Assembly: GCA_963576475.1 (NCBI GenBank)
Contig: OY754980.1
Location: forward strand, 20,779,822 to 20,843,821
DNA length: 64,000 bases
Reading direction: 5' to 3'
Source: Molanna angustata
Taxonomy: Eukaryota; Arthropoda; Insecta; Trichoptera; Molannidae
This document shows, in pieces, positions 11,644-23,532 of the stretch. The position numbers and the translations under genes are program-made. How positions within the stretch are numbered: the first letter of the stretch is position 1; each line of letters opens with the position of its first letter. The notes below the pieces were generated by a model. It had not been told where the DNA came from. It did not search any database and saw only the letters and a program-made list of their open reading frames with translations.

Positions 11644-11884
11644 GTCAAATACATACACACGTACATACCATCACGACATATTCCACAATGTGAGTTAACC
11701 AGCGACAGGTGTGTGGATGCGTAATCAACTGCTGTTAACCCTCACACCATGTGGTGAACCTCATTGCTGTTCTATGTGAGACGTTATTTTGTTTGTTGTA
11801 TTTTCAATTACCCGGCTCTTGCGGGACATTTGAAAACGATATTAAAATAAAAGTGTGGAAACACTATTCTAATCCGGTGCCTTG
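11644..11884 (-). mobile_element. 285-bp SINE-like repeat, copy 2 (internally deleted)
   Basis: Same unit as at 4307 but missing the segment between the ACCAGCGACAGGTGTG part and the ATGTGGTGAACCTCATTGC part. The tail side carries ACATACACACGTACATACC, i.e. a tetranucleotide-type tail on the minus strand. Confidence 0.65.
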
Positions 11885-11889
11885 CAGCA

Positions 11890-12554
11890 AAACTAATTGA
11901 AGACGATAGACAAAATGAAACATTTATTTATGCAAACTAGTGACATTTCTGATTTTTCGAACTTGACAATTCATGATCATTTGAATCGCCCCGGTTAGAT
12001 TTACGTCTTTCATTTTTTACAAAAAAAATATTAATATTGGAAATGATTTTCCGAACAACCTTAATATTGAAAAGGCTGCACGCAGGGAAACTTTATTGTT
12101 TGAAATGGACAAGTATGCCATTGGTTTTAAATATTATTTTATAGGTGGTGTTTATACCGAATTTTATTTTTGATTTTATGGAAGTTATTGGCTTTAATAC
12201 GACCTGAAAGTGTTTTACTTGGTGGGTAGGTAACTATAATATAATAATTGACTGAAATAAACATTATAGGTACATAGGTTGATGACTATATATTACATAA
12301 GCACATATATGTATTTTTACACCCTCGCTGTTTTGGGACTTGAGACAAAAATAATTATAATTTTATTTGTATTTCCTATTAAAAATACTCAAACAGGTAG
12401 GTATATCCTAGTTTTTTTTAAATAATTTTTTTTTTAATTGTAAAATTACAATGGTATATTTTTTATACATCTAGATAAAATGGAGTGTAAATTAATAACA
12501 ATAAGTACAGATAAACACTTATATTTCTCAACCTTGTTTGTGAGTTTTAAAATA
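11890..12554. other. Unassigned AT-rich DNA
   Basis: No gene or named repeat is recognised; several T- and A-runs. Confidence 0.4.
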
Positions 12555-12627
12555 TTTTTTACTCCTCACTACCCTAAAGTGATATAGTGGGGAGTTATGA
12601 ATTCGCAATTTTTAAGGTTATTTTAAT

Positions 12628-12812
12628 TTTTTTTTTTTTTTTCAAAAAATGAATATGTCCTTGTTAAACAAGTACATATACATCTCCCTACGTTCCCTAA
12701 AATAAGCAAATAAATGCTTGTGCTATAGGTGAACGAAATCGGTCGAGGCAGGATTCGAACTCACGACCACTGGATTACTAACCCAGCACGCTAACCGCTC
12801 TGCCACCGACCC
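12628..12812 (-). mobile_element. SINE-1 (tRNA-Thr-like head), inserted in family A
   Basis: The minus strand begins GGGTCGGTGGCAGAGCGG (A box TGGCAGAGCGG), has an anticodon-like loop TTAGTAA between CTGGG and TCCAG, and a B box GTTCGAATCC. The body GATTTCGTTCACCTATAGCA leads to an A/T-rich tail. Structure and tail match the copy at 26827. It is a pseudogene-like retroposon, not a functional tRNA. Confidence 0.85.
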
Positions 12813-12911
12813 ATCTAAATTATTACAGATTATCAACTAGTATCACGCTGTGATTGTATTCTGAAAGTTTCGTCACAATCTATCTGTGTGTGTACTATGT
12901 GCTATATAGTA

Positions 12912-13203
12912 CCCCCTATTCAGTAACTTTTGTAACTAAAATAGGAACGTTCTAAAATTGTAGATTTTAGATTTATGGTCTTATTTCAGCGTTGAAAATT
13001 ATGAAAATTTCATAATTTTCATAATTATTCATAATACGTCTGATTCAGTAAATTTATAAGAACGTTCCGGCCAAAATGGGTACGTTTCTATTCCATTTAG
13101 TTCAAGTTGAAATTTTATAACGCTGAAATAAGACCGTTGAAAATCTAAAATCTACAATTTAAGAACGTTCCTATTCTAGTTACAATAGTTACTGAATAGG
13201 GGG
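12912..13203. mobile_element. 292-bp inverted-repeat element with TA target duplication
   Basis: Ends are CCCCCTATTCAG and its exact complement CTGAATAGGGGG, with TA on both outer sides (12910-12911 and 13204-13205). Homology between arms runs inward through GTTAC, AATAGGAACGTTC and the ATCTAAAATCTACAA region to a central AT-rich palindrome, so the whole element could fold into a long hairpin. A TA duplication fits Tc1/mariner-type transposition, but the family is not named. No coding capacity: a MITE. Confidence 0.8.
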
Positions 13204-13564
13204 TATTGTGTTTATTCTATTTTATCGATACTTTAGTACTCATTCGATTCTTTTCAATTACCTATGCAGGTATTTTGAAAAGTATTTAATACTCGCTTAG
13301 ACCCCATTAGATTTTGAAGGGTAAGGAGAGTAAAATACGGAGGGTATTTTAATTTATTAGTATTGTTTTCTAATTCGGTGTAAAACGTAAACGATTTCAT
13401 AGAAAAACGGACTGCTTCTATGGAATAATTTATTTCCAGAAACATTCGATAATTTCAATTAAGGAGGAATATCCCAATAATTTCCGGTTATCAATTTTTC
13501 CTTTCAGTTTGTTTTGTCGTTGTTGTATTTTTTTGATTTACATGTATATTCTCCAAGTTCTTTA

Positions 13565-13770
13565 TTGATCATCATCATCATCGACTTCATCCATCCATCG
13601 TAGTTCCCACACCTCTTCTTCCCTCCGGACGTGATGTGAGGATTCTTTTTGGTGTCTGGTCATCTTCCATACTTACGATGCACGTGTCCTAACCAGCATA
13701 GCCTCCCTATTTTTATCGTTTGTACGATATTTGGTTCCTTGAATAGGCTCTGTGGTTGTACCTGATTCTT
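13565..13770 (-). mobile_element. LINE ORF2 C-terminal remnant
   Basis: On the minus strand one frame reads SLFKEPNIVQTIKIGRLCWL and continues GHVHR near 13760-13690; then, after a frame change, TPKRILTSRPEGRRGVG near 13655-13605. This is the typical order RLRWLGHVxRM, PKxIL, EGRRxxGRP of insect LINE C-termini. The tail (CATCATCATCATCGAC on plus) marks the degenerate WMDEVxxD end. Confidence 0.7.
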
Positions 13771-14618
<848 letters not shown>

Positions 14619-14619
14619 C

Positions 14620-16125
14620 TGTAAACATGCAGCTATGTAAAACAATATTCTTATACTCACATAACCAAAAAATTAGCCAACAAAAACATACTTATATAAT
14701 TTATAGTAAACATACTATGTACTATTGTTCCTATTTGGAAACTTACTGCCTCACTTTACCAGTCTGTTCTGAGGACGTACCTTTTCCAATTTGGTCTGAG
14801 GTCACATGTTAATTGGTGTTAAAGTTTGATAATTTGTTTTTCTTCTATATTTTAAGTACAGTGTTTTTCTCGCTTTGATACTGTTTTCATATTACGAGAC
14901 TAAAAAATGTATTTTGGATCAACAATTCCGTTTCAAACAGACCAAAAAAGACGAGAAAGAAGAATTTCGTTAAAAAGAAATATTTTTGTTTTTTCAAACG
15001 GATTTCTAGTTTTCAAATTGGCTTTTATTTAATTTATTACCCAGTGTACTTTTGTGTAGATATTTGATCTGATACTTTCATTATGTTGGTATTTTGAAAG
15101 ATATATGAACATGTTCTTGTACTGTATATTTAACATCGCGAATTTCGTTTTGGAAATAAATTTAGTAAGGGCATCCTTAATTTTGATTTTGTCTAATTTC
15201 TCCCACGCTTCGTCGGAGAATCGGAGCAAAAGCAATTATTTTCATCCTTTGGCATTAGAATTTTCGTCGTGTGGCACAATGAAAGGCAAGGCAAGGAATG
15301 GCAGGCACCCCTCGCTTTGAGCATCCTCCACAGAGTGAAACGATCCAACATGGCGAAGTTTCCACAGCCCCACGCCATAATATAACGGCGGGAAAGAGAC
15401 GAACCAACGATGATGACTAATGCGCAAAAACAAATCCAATTCCGTAAATGGTGTACGCCAGTATAAAATGTGTACGTAGGTATAAATTATCAAAGTATAT
15501 TCGGGTTTGTTCGTTGCTAGGGGTGAAAGCACCACCGTATGACATACATACTTGAATGTGTATTCAAAAACTGTATTTCGTTTGATAGTTTTCTTTGTAA
15601 GTTCTATCTTCGTATCTATTGAGATGTTAAAAAAATGTCAAATAATAAATATAGGTACTTCAGTTTTCCTATATTTTGTCACACACTGAAGATTGATAGT
15701 CAGCTAGTGATTGATACCATTCAGTGTCAAAAATTAATATAGTAATACTTATAGCTAATCGTATTGTTTATCTTTAACAAATTTAAACCTTTTTATTCCA
15801 TTTTCGTCAAGATGTTTATAAGATAAATAACGTTTATTTTTTACAACATAGATCGCGATTTATTTACAAATGAAAAATAAGTTGGATGTGTCTATATTGA
15901 TTGAAGTATTTTTAATATATAGTCAAAAAATAAAATATTTGTAGAAATTAATCATATTCCATATGATATATTTACATACCTACTTAAATTTCGTTTCTTG
16001 TTAGTACCTACATAAGTTGAAATACATAATGTAATGTTGCAGTGTAATACATATTGTGTAAAATCAGGAGCAACTTCTTTGTTTTGTGTTATTTTTGGGC
16101 GCAAATTCAATTTCAAAAATTTCAA
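14620..16125. other. Unassigned DNA
   Basis: Mostly AT-rich. A somewhat GC-richer stretch at 15190-15420 carries overlapping open frames of 60-97 codons on both strands that do not resemble known proteins. Confidence 0.4.
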
Positions 16126-16129
16126 TAAT

Positions 16130-16570
16130 AATACGTAGTTATTTTTATCTTTATATCCGCGTTTGATTGAAAAAAAAATGTTTCTTACTTCAGTAGGATT
16201 TTTATTATTACTTTCTCGACATTACCTCGTGATAGTTATATAATCTCTTTGTTAATGGAAGTTTAATACTTGTTTCAAGTTGAAAAACTATTGGATTGTT
16301 TTGATTGAGTGCAAATTGTTTTTTTTTTATAAAATAGTTATTTTCTTATCTAAAACATTAACCAAAATGAACTTGTATCAAGTAGGATTTTTCATAATTG
16401 TCTCGATTTTACCCCGTGATAGTTATATAAGCTCTTCGTTAATACAAATTTCATATTTGGGTTGGGGAAAACCTATTGGATAGTTTTGATTTAGTGCGAA
16501 TTGTTTTTATGAAATACATAGTAGTTATTTTCTTAACGTAAAAAATAAACAAAAAAGAACATGAATTAAT
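16130..16570 (+). repeat. 189-bp diverged tandem duplication
   Basis: The segment starting GTAGGATTTTTATTATTACT at 16193 is repeated from 16382. Shared landmarks are CGTGATAGTTATATAA, CTATTGGAT..TTTTGATT and AGTTATTTTCTTA, with many differences between units. A weaker match to the end of the unit precedes 16193, so there may have been more than two copies. No coding meaning. Confidence 0.75.
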
Positions 16571-16599
16571 ATGCGCGCCTTTACCCCAATGTCTGTATA

Positions 16600-16790
16600 A
16601 AGGTACAGTTTTCCAGTGCTGGCTATATAATATAATATCGCGTAGGTTCGTTCGTTTTCCAGCATGGCAACTCCGCAGTGCCGCCTCTTGTATGGCGTGG
16701 GTCGGGGGAGAAGGATTGCGGTGGGTGGGGTGAGGAGGGAATGAGAGGTTTGGGGGAGGCGAGGGGGAGGGAAAATTGCTTTGTTCATAA
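16600..16790. other. GC-rich block
   Basis: Contains CATGGCAACTCCGCAGTGCC at about 16662 followed by a G-rich tract (GGGTCGGGGGAGAAGG, GGGGGAGGCGAGGGGGAGGG). The ATGGCAAC half-site and GCCGCC recur in the GC-rich block at 18400. Overlapping open frames on the minus strand (116-120 codons) give Pro/Ser/Thr-rich translations set by base composition. Possible regulatory element. Confidence 0.3.
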
Positions 16791-16799
16791 CGGGACCTG

Positions 16800-17039
16800 T
16801 ATTGGTCTCGCATTTCAGAAATATCAAATTATATGAATGAAGTTGGGAGGAATTTTCGGTAGAACCAAAACCCACCTGAAAATAAGGCTAAGAGAGAGAC
16901 AGAGTAAACAGATAGTCATTATTATTAGTCGTCTATATTTAAAAAAATTAACGAGATAGGTACTATTTTATCACAACAATTATGAGACAGTACACGTGTA
17001 AGAAATCTTTGAGTAATCTCAACATTAACTTGAACGAAA
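16800..17039. other. Unassigned DNA
   Basis: Nothing recognised. Confidence 0.4.
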
Positions 17040-17115
17040 CTTAATAAACCTTCATCATCGTCAATCATCAGCTATCGGACATCCAGCGTTGGACATAGAC
17101 CTCCCTTCTCAAAGG
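17040..17115 (-). mobile_element. LINE ORF2 C-terminal tip
   Basis: The minus strand reads EVYVQRWMSDS and a stop at about 17104-17070, equivalent to the EAYVQQW end of LINE ORF2. The plus strand shows the common insect motif CAGCGTTGGACATAGACCTC. Only the last residues and the end with CATCATCGTCAATCATC survive. Confidence 0.6.
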
Positions 17116-17252
17116 AAGAAGAAACCTTATATTTGATATAAAGAGAATTTGGTTTAAGATGAATAAGATGGATACTTAAGGCCACACGGGCACTCAAATG
17201 TGATTAGTTGCATTGGCGCTTCCTCAATTAATCAGCCAATACTGACATTACG

Positions 17253-17697
17253 TCCAATTCAGTGACTTTTTGAACTAAAATAGGAACGTTCTAAAATTTC
17301 AAAATGACTATAATCTACAAAATTACTGCACCGTGGATAATAATATAAACTCAAATTGTCTATGGCGCAGACTACGCATGCGTACTGTTCGGCCATGTTT
17401 ATTATGTGATGTCGCCTAGCTTAACATTTCAATCGATCTGTACTAATATTTATTGATTTATATTTTCAACATAACAAAACACGTGTTTACTATCCATTTA
17501 TTTTTCTTCCGTATACAACAGATGTTTTCAACATAACTAAAATATTCTGGAGTGCTGTGAAAATAACTATTATGCTTCCAATTAGGTGTGGACTAAAATT
17601 GACAGTTGATTCGACTAAAATGTAGTTATAGAATTGGACTAATTTGTGACTAACTTGGAGTAAGAACATTCCTAAATAGAAACGTTACTATTCAGTT
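17253..17697. mobile_element. Diverged relative of the 292-bp inverted-repeat element
   Basis: The left side CCAATTCAGTGACTTTTTGA then AATAGGAACGTTCTAAAAT matches the end of the element at 12912. The right side AAGAACATTCCTAAATAG and ACTATTCAG is a decayed mirror of it. The interior differs, so this may be a longer relative or a coincidence of one end plus a second fragment. Confidence 0.4.
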
Positions 17698-17699
17698 TA

Positions 17700-18395
17700 A
17701 ATAATATAAAAATTATTTGGACTCAATTTATTGTTGTAAAGATTTAATATATTTAGATAACGCTGAGAATGCTCTGATGTAGAGTAAGCTTTTCTAATTA
17801 AGCTGTTTTTAAGTGTAAGTAAATAGACTAATCTATTATATTTCTATTAGATTGCAATAATATATTTAATTTGAGATCATTTTTAATATCTCTTAAGCAA
17901 TATGTATCATATATACCGTATTTGTAATTTTTTTTTTCATACTTTTAAAAATTCCTTATAATTTTAAGGAATTCCTTAAAATGTAACTTATTGATGGTTG
18001 TTATATTTTTTGAATAATTATTTTACAAATTGGTTTGTTAAATTAATAGGCAAAGTAGAAACTTTTCTTAAAATTTTCGTTTTGAATATTCCACAATAGC
18101 CGATGAACGAATTTCCATTTAAATAAAGAAAATTGTTAGGGCTGCAGCAAGTAGCTTTTAAATTACAACTGTTATTATTTTCCCGCCAAAAAGTGTAAAG
18201 ATATTGAACTATTAATATTAATAGATATTATGATATCCCGGTTAAGGAAGTTCAAAGTGATTTCGATTTATTTTTGTATGAATATATACTATAAGAGAGA
18301 GAGAATCATGATGTTTTAATTGCGCACTCGATAAAGAGATTACCACTTTCAAAATTTTAGTAGCTTTTCAACTTGCCTTTAGATTAAAATTTCCC
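17700..18395. other. Unassigned AT-rich DNA
   Basis: A short palindrome (TAAGGAATTCCTTA) lies near 17963. No gene or named repeat. Confidence 0.4.
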
Positions 18396-18397
18396 AA

Positions 18398-18625
18398 ATG
18401 AAGTTTCGTCATTGGGTGGAAAGCGGTTCGCTAACAAAGTCTCTGCCGGGGGCAGGTTGTGGGGAGGTGGGGGGCAGCCGCCATTGCGGCGTCGCCATGG
18501 CAACGTGTCCCGGCCGGCCCCCGCCCACCCCTCTCTCCCTGCTGTCCCTCCCATCCCTCTCCAACCCCTGCCCTGCCAAGAACTCCCGATACACCTCCTC
18601 ACCATTGCTGAGCTCCGCGTGAATT
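18398..18625. other. GC-rich block with CCAAT, GCCGCCAT and X-box motifs
   Basis: Sharply GC-rich compared with both flanks. On the plus strand it contains an inverted CCAAT (CATTGGG) at 18409, GCAGCCGCCATTGCGGCG at 18474, an X-box at 18491 and C-rich tracts downstream. Overlapping open frames on both strands reflect composition. It may be a promoter or enhancer, but no transcript evidence can be seen. Confidence 0.35.
18491..18504. promoter_or_regulatory. RFX-type X-box motif
   Basis: GTCGCCATGGCAAC fits the 14-base X-box consensus (GTHNYYATRRNAAC) at every position. RFX factors use such sites in promoters of cilium genes in animals. Its presence inside a GC-rich block supports a regulatory role; one motif match is not proof. 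Confidence 0.4.
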
Positions 18626-18629
18626 AGAG

Positions 18630-19770
18630 ACGTCCTTTGCTGTTTGCTGGAGCGTTTCAAATGAAGAAATTCTTCTGAACGTCCTTTTTGAATTGTGGCA
18701 TAATGAAAACTTTCACGAGACAAATTCTGTAACGTTATTATTTGCCATTTGAAATTCATTTAATATCTTTGTGTTCGTTTTCAAAATTATGCTTCCTAAT
18801 TGATGATTTTTCATATTAATTTGACGTAAGTATAAATAAAATCTTTCAATTGACGAGTAAACTGTAAAGGATCTCTGGAAATTCACGATAACGTTGAACA
18901 GCGATGAATAAAAAAAAAGCAATTTGACACATCTGAAATATTTTTCTAGTTGTGAATTGTATAATATGTTGTGTATTGACAGTTCACAATGGAGAGACAT
19001 TCACTAGTCTCGACTGTATGTTCTCCTGGTACAAAGTATTCGCACAAAGAATGGGAATGGAGGCAATGCGGATTGCAAATATAATTCGCAGAGACCTCTG
19101 CCGCTCTGGTTGCGTGCGGAACGCGAAAAGTAATTTCGTACGAATCTATTCTTAAGTTAATTTTCCGACTTTCTCCCATCCCTCGCTGGAACAGAATGAC
19201 TGAAGAGGAATGAAAAAACTCTTTATATCGCGAACGAAACTCCATATTGGATGGATTAGAATACATTTGCCTTCTCATTCTATTTTTCATCTGGTTTAAC
19301 AATTGTTTGCGGACTTGAAGGACTTTTACAAATTAAATATATTTTCAATACACATTGGAAATAATTTATTTCCTAATTAATGTTACTATTGAGATACGTT
19401 CAAAAACGATCCTAATAAGCGATTAGGATATTTTAACAAAAACAAACCTAGTTAAAATTGTTAGTCACGATTGCCTTTCAACCTTTCTTTGATAAAAAAA
19501 AACTAATCCTTTTTGGAATTTCCATAATAAAAAGATAATTAATCAATTTATATACAGTTTTTGTATTTTGTCAATGGTTTTGTATTAGTGTTTCTTGAAG
19601 GACATGCAAGATTTCTTCGAATTTGTAATAAGTAAAATCCTTAACTATTGTTTATCTTTCATTTCCATTTTAAGTTACAGTTATTATTTATTATTTATAT
19701 TGTTTATCTTTCATTTCGATTTGATTGTTACAGTTTCTTTTGGAATATCTATAAGTTTGATAATAGTATC
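18630..19770. other. Unassigned DNA with a moderately complex stretch
   Basis: Between 18950 and 19300 the sequence is less AT-rich. It has overlapping open frames (118 codons on minus at 18946-19302, 67 on plus at 18952-19155). Neither resembles a protein I know, and no splice or start context favours one strand. The rest is AT-rich. Confidence 0.35.
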
Positions 19771-19774
19771 ATCA

Positions 19775-20484
19775 ATTAATAACTAAGTTCCTCCCCTTGT
19801 CATTCCTTTCTAACATATTAAGTAAAGTCTTTGGTTGTTCTGTGTGGTATGTATTACAATACTTAACCAGGTAGTCAGGCAATTTGTTTAAGATGAGGAA
19901 ATCGTTTGATAGTGCTGTGGAAATTCAAAAATGATAAGGCATCACAGATAGCCACCGAGTGAACTATGGGTTCATGGTTTTTCATTGCTGGTTTGGATTC
20001 TCTTTTCATTTTGAAACTCTCCGGTTTTCTTTCGCTCGTTCAACAGTAATCCCGACAGCGAGATATGGATTATCTTCGTACAGAATAATTTCAAAATATT
20101 TATTCGTAGCTGGTGTTGTCTCTTGTGAAGATACGAGATTTAATTTATTTTCCTGCGTTGCTTTGGGCGTAGAAGAGAATGTTGGCTCCGGTTAGATGTT
20201 TGTCTGGTATGTTCGGAATAGCGGTGTGAAATGTGTATTTTTAAATTCCTGCCTCAGAATATCTGGTCGGCCTACGTCAGAAGCAGTCGAGTCACCGTCG
20301 GCTTGCGTGCCTCTCTCTTTATCTACATTATCTGTTTCTTCTTCTTATTTACCAACCAGCTTGGAACTGACGGATCGGCTTTTCGATAATGAACTCTCGG
20401 AACCATGCTGCATAAACAGAGCGACATTGCTGACATTTGTCTTAAATCCTCATTCTCAGTAATTCCAAAACTCCCAAGAAGCAT
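19775..20484 (-). pseudogene. Decayed coding tract of unknown identity
   Basis: Reading the minus strand from 20484 to 19775, three frames take over from one another with protein-like composition. MLLGSFGITENEDLRQMSAM continues to a stop at 20323. The second frame gives ERGTQADGDSTASDVGRPDI, a stop at 20192-20194, then SSQETTPATNKYFEIILYED up to a stop at 20006. The third frame gives KRESKPAMKNHEPIVHSVAI with NFHSTIKRFPHLKQIA up to a stop at 19875. The second frame then resumes with DYLVKYCNTYHTEQPKTLLN and ERNDKGRNLVIN. Together this is about 235 codons with at least three frameshifts and several stops. I do not recognise the family; it could be a transposon ORF or a processed host pseudogene. 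Confidence 0.5.
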
Positions 20485-20496
20485 TTTTGATTTGTT

Positions 20497-20595
20497 TCTC
20501 TTAAGAGGACATATAACGCTAAACTTAGCGACTGAAAACATGATATATTAAAACCGCCCAATGCTCTATGAAGTTACGAGTTAGTAAGGGTAAAT
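20497..20595. repeat. Dispersed repeat, copy 2
   Basis: Matches 3005-3110 in the same orientation. It lies directly upstream (minus sense) of the decayed coding tract, and could belong to the same insertion. Confidence 0.5.
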
Positions 20596-20599
20596 ATCG

Positions 20600-21690
20600 C
20601 GTGCGGTTTATACGTGATTTAAATTATCGGAAACCCCAAATTTGTTGATTTTTTGCATTTTAAGAACAAACCTTAGTTGAAATGAAAAAACTTTATCGGT
20701 CATTCACTTTGATTTAATGCACTCTTTAAGCGTATAAAAGATTTATTTGTCTAAGACACATGGTTATGGAGTTTATTTAACAAAAATGCTGTGAAAAAGG
20801 ATATTTTTAATTGTTTATTTATGGAAATTTAGGCTGAATTTTAAAATTGTGTGACGAACATTCACTAGAGAAATGTTGAAAAGACTTATACTATTTTTTC
20901 TAGAAACACACTGTTTAACATATTTGAGGGATTTGATTTGAAATTGAGGTGTTTAGGTTTATATGGCCCCTTAAATGTTTCATGGATATTTATGCACGCT
21001 CATGATTTTATTACTTTATTTGGAAAAATTAAAAGTGAAATGTTGACGACAATGATGTTGTAGAATTCCATTTTTACTAAATAAAATTTCTGATTCGATC
21101 CAGAAAGATTAATTTCCTTTGATAGGACCATTGTTTAGACCGATTAGTCCAAATCATCGTCATATGATTGTGCTGTCAAAGGAAACATATTGAACGAAAC
21201 AAATCAGAAATGATATTTAGCAAAAATATCAAGGTTAGGTTAAATTTTGAGATTATGGACACAGTATCATTTTTCTTGAAATCGTTGAATGGGATTTCAG
21301 GACAATAAGAAGGTCTCCAAAATACCTAACAACTAATATGATGAATAGGTATAGACTAACTATGTGCTGTGGGTATAGGTTGGTGACGTCTGTACCGTCG
21401 CGTGTTTGTCTGGATGGAAACTAATGTGTTAGAGCCGGGAGCGTCTGGAGGGCGTCGCGGCGCCCTCACGCACACTACACACACACACGTACACGTATAT
21501 ACTGCACATATTATTCTCAGCTAACTAACTAAAACTACCTTGGTAGATTTCACAAATAGGTATACTGAACATGTAGGCACTAACAGTAGAAACACAACTG
21601 TTTAAACCAATGTTTCCTTAACTTATTTATATGTTTAAACTGCGTACACAAAGATATTGTTGGATATATTAGGAATGGCTCTAAATATCA
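20600..21690. other. Unassigned DNA
   Basis: Mostly AT-rich. A small inverted pair TTTCCTTTGATAG (21114) and CTGTCAAAGGAAA (21173) encloses about 50 bases. A CpG-rich patch (GGCGTCGCGGCGCCCTC) lies at 21451, followed by a short CA-rich run. Confidence 0.4.
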
Positions 21691-21985
21691 GGCAGACACT
21701 ATGCAGAGGTGATTTTTCACCCATACCTTTTGACCCCATAATTTGCTCTAATTATATTAGTGCTTTTTTTATATAATGTGTTTCTTTGTAAATATTTTTT
21801 TATTATTTCCATTGTTGTTTGTGATATCATCACTTTTTTATACGATTGATGTTGGCATCGAGTAATACTGTGTCACTGTCTCGAGATGTATTGACCCCGG
21901 CACAGATTTATTTGCCTAGTGGGACATTGCAGATTCAATAATTATTGTAATGTCATCAATGTTTGTATGAATAAATGAATATGTA
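21690..21985 (+). mobile_element. Possible LINE 3' UTR
   Basis: ATTGACCCCGGCACAGATTT at 21890 and the end TGTATGAATAAATGAATATG resemble the 3' ends of non-LTR retrotransposons with an AATAAA-like tail. No ORF remnant was identified, so the call is weak. Confidence 0.25.
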
Positions 21986-21989
21986 TTAC

Positions 21990-23530
21990 TACTTTTTACC
22001 TTACTAGCGTGGCAGATATTCCAAAATATCATAATATCGATGACGATTTGACGATATTCGTCAAATAACGATTGCATTGTGCAATTACATATTATGTAAG
22101 TACTCTCCCTTTACGTGCTGTATCATTTCTGTTACTTATTATACCACCAATGATCACCAACTAGAATTGGTCTACATAATATGATTAGCATCAGAGTAAA
22201 TGACATATTGAAAATAATGATTCTGGCTAGTGTCATGCTTAGTCAAATAATTGCTGTTTTTTTTCTGTGTTTAATATCCAATGTTTTCTTGATATATGTA
22301 TATTAAACTACTTGCATCCTGCATAAGTTGATAATTTATATCATATAATGGCTGGTGTTCAGCCAACTTTCAGCAGTTTAAGTTTTTTTTTTAACTTACG
22401 TTACGTATTACAATTTTCTACGATTTGATACTGAAAGACGGCATTTTAAATATCCACATATTCTAATGTTTGAACATGGCCAAGTCTTATTTTGTTTTCT
22501 ATGTATGGTCTTTAATACTTACTTATCGAGTCCGGAACTCAGATTTTGCCACTCCAATGCGTGGCAAAATAACTAAATAGATTATCTTTAATATAAATAA
22601 ATAACTAAAACCTCCGTCCGTATAAAGTTTTGAAAAACACTGTTTTTATTGTTGGGTATGTAGCTCTGTCTATAGCTACCTACATAGTTACACCAACGTA
22701 AGTATGACACGACAGCCGAAAATCGAAGTAGGTTAAACGTGACCCCGGAGAAAACGTTAGCTGTTCTGTTCTATACTGTACTGTAGTGTACTATACCTAC
22801 TGTGTGTGGTTGTGTACTAACTATACTTACTTATAATATAGTACCTTCAGAGCCTACTATAGTATAGTGTGGTATGGTATAGTTACTATCAGCACCAGCC
22901 CGACCCAGCCTATGGCATTCTATATTATTATAAAGTACCTATATATTACATACTGCGGCTACTTTAGCACAGCCAAGGAAACATAACCAACCTATTTCTA
23001 CTGTTACTTGTACTTTGTCACGTCACGATATACTGCGGGTACCTACTTTATCAAAAAAAAAACATGAAGGAATTACGTTACCATTACACATTTATTTTTA
23101 AGTTTTACTCCAAAAAGGTTTAGTACCCACTAACCCAAAATTGCCTTATTGGAAAACAACCCTGAGCCATGTGGGTGGGCAGTTCGCAAATTTGTGTCTT
23201 TTTGCTTAGTTTGTATTTAACCGCCCTCCTTCATGGAGAAAAGGACCAAGAAGTTTGACGGCATTTTTATAATCGCAAGTCTTAATTGAATTCAAAAGTG
23301 AAACCCTAAGGCTGAATTACTCAAACAAAGATTAATATTGAAATAGTTTGATTCCGTAAAATTGTGCAATATTTTTGGTTGTTTCTTGAAACTTGAAAAA
23401 TAATTAAATCTCCCGATCATATTTCTTGCGACTTTCCTTTACTCGAAGAGTCCATCTTATTTGAGACCCTCATTATGATTTACCCTTCTGCACACCACTG
23501 ATTATTCTTCTAAACAACGATCAAAGACAA
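21990..23530. other. Unassigned DNA with TACT/TATAGTA-rich low complexity
   Basis: Between 22760 and 22890 short words such as CTATACTGTACTGTAGTG and CTACTATAGTATAGTGTG recur. Otherwise AT-rich with no recognised gene or repeat. Confidence 0.4.
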
Positions 23531-23532
23531 AC

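Larger units (their letters stand above)
12555..13320 (-). mobile_element. Family-A copy 2, interrupted by two insertions
   Basis: The family-A 3' end (TTTTACTCCTCACTACCC) opens at 12555, and homology resumes at 12830-12908 and 13206-13320. Two foreign segments sit inside it: a SINE-1 copy (12628-12812) and a 292-bp inverted-repeat element (12912-13203). The 5' third of family A is missing beyond about 13320. The nesting gives a relative age order: family A first, the other two later. Confidence 0.8.

Noticed and set aside
16451..16875. Two overlapping 116-120 codon minus-strand frames
   Set aside because: Part covers the tandem duplication and part a G-rich tract; Pro/Thr/Ser-rich translation is compositional.
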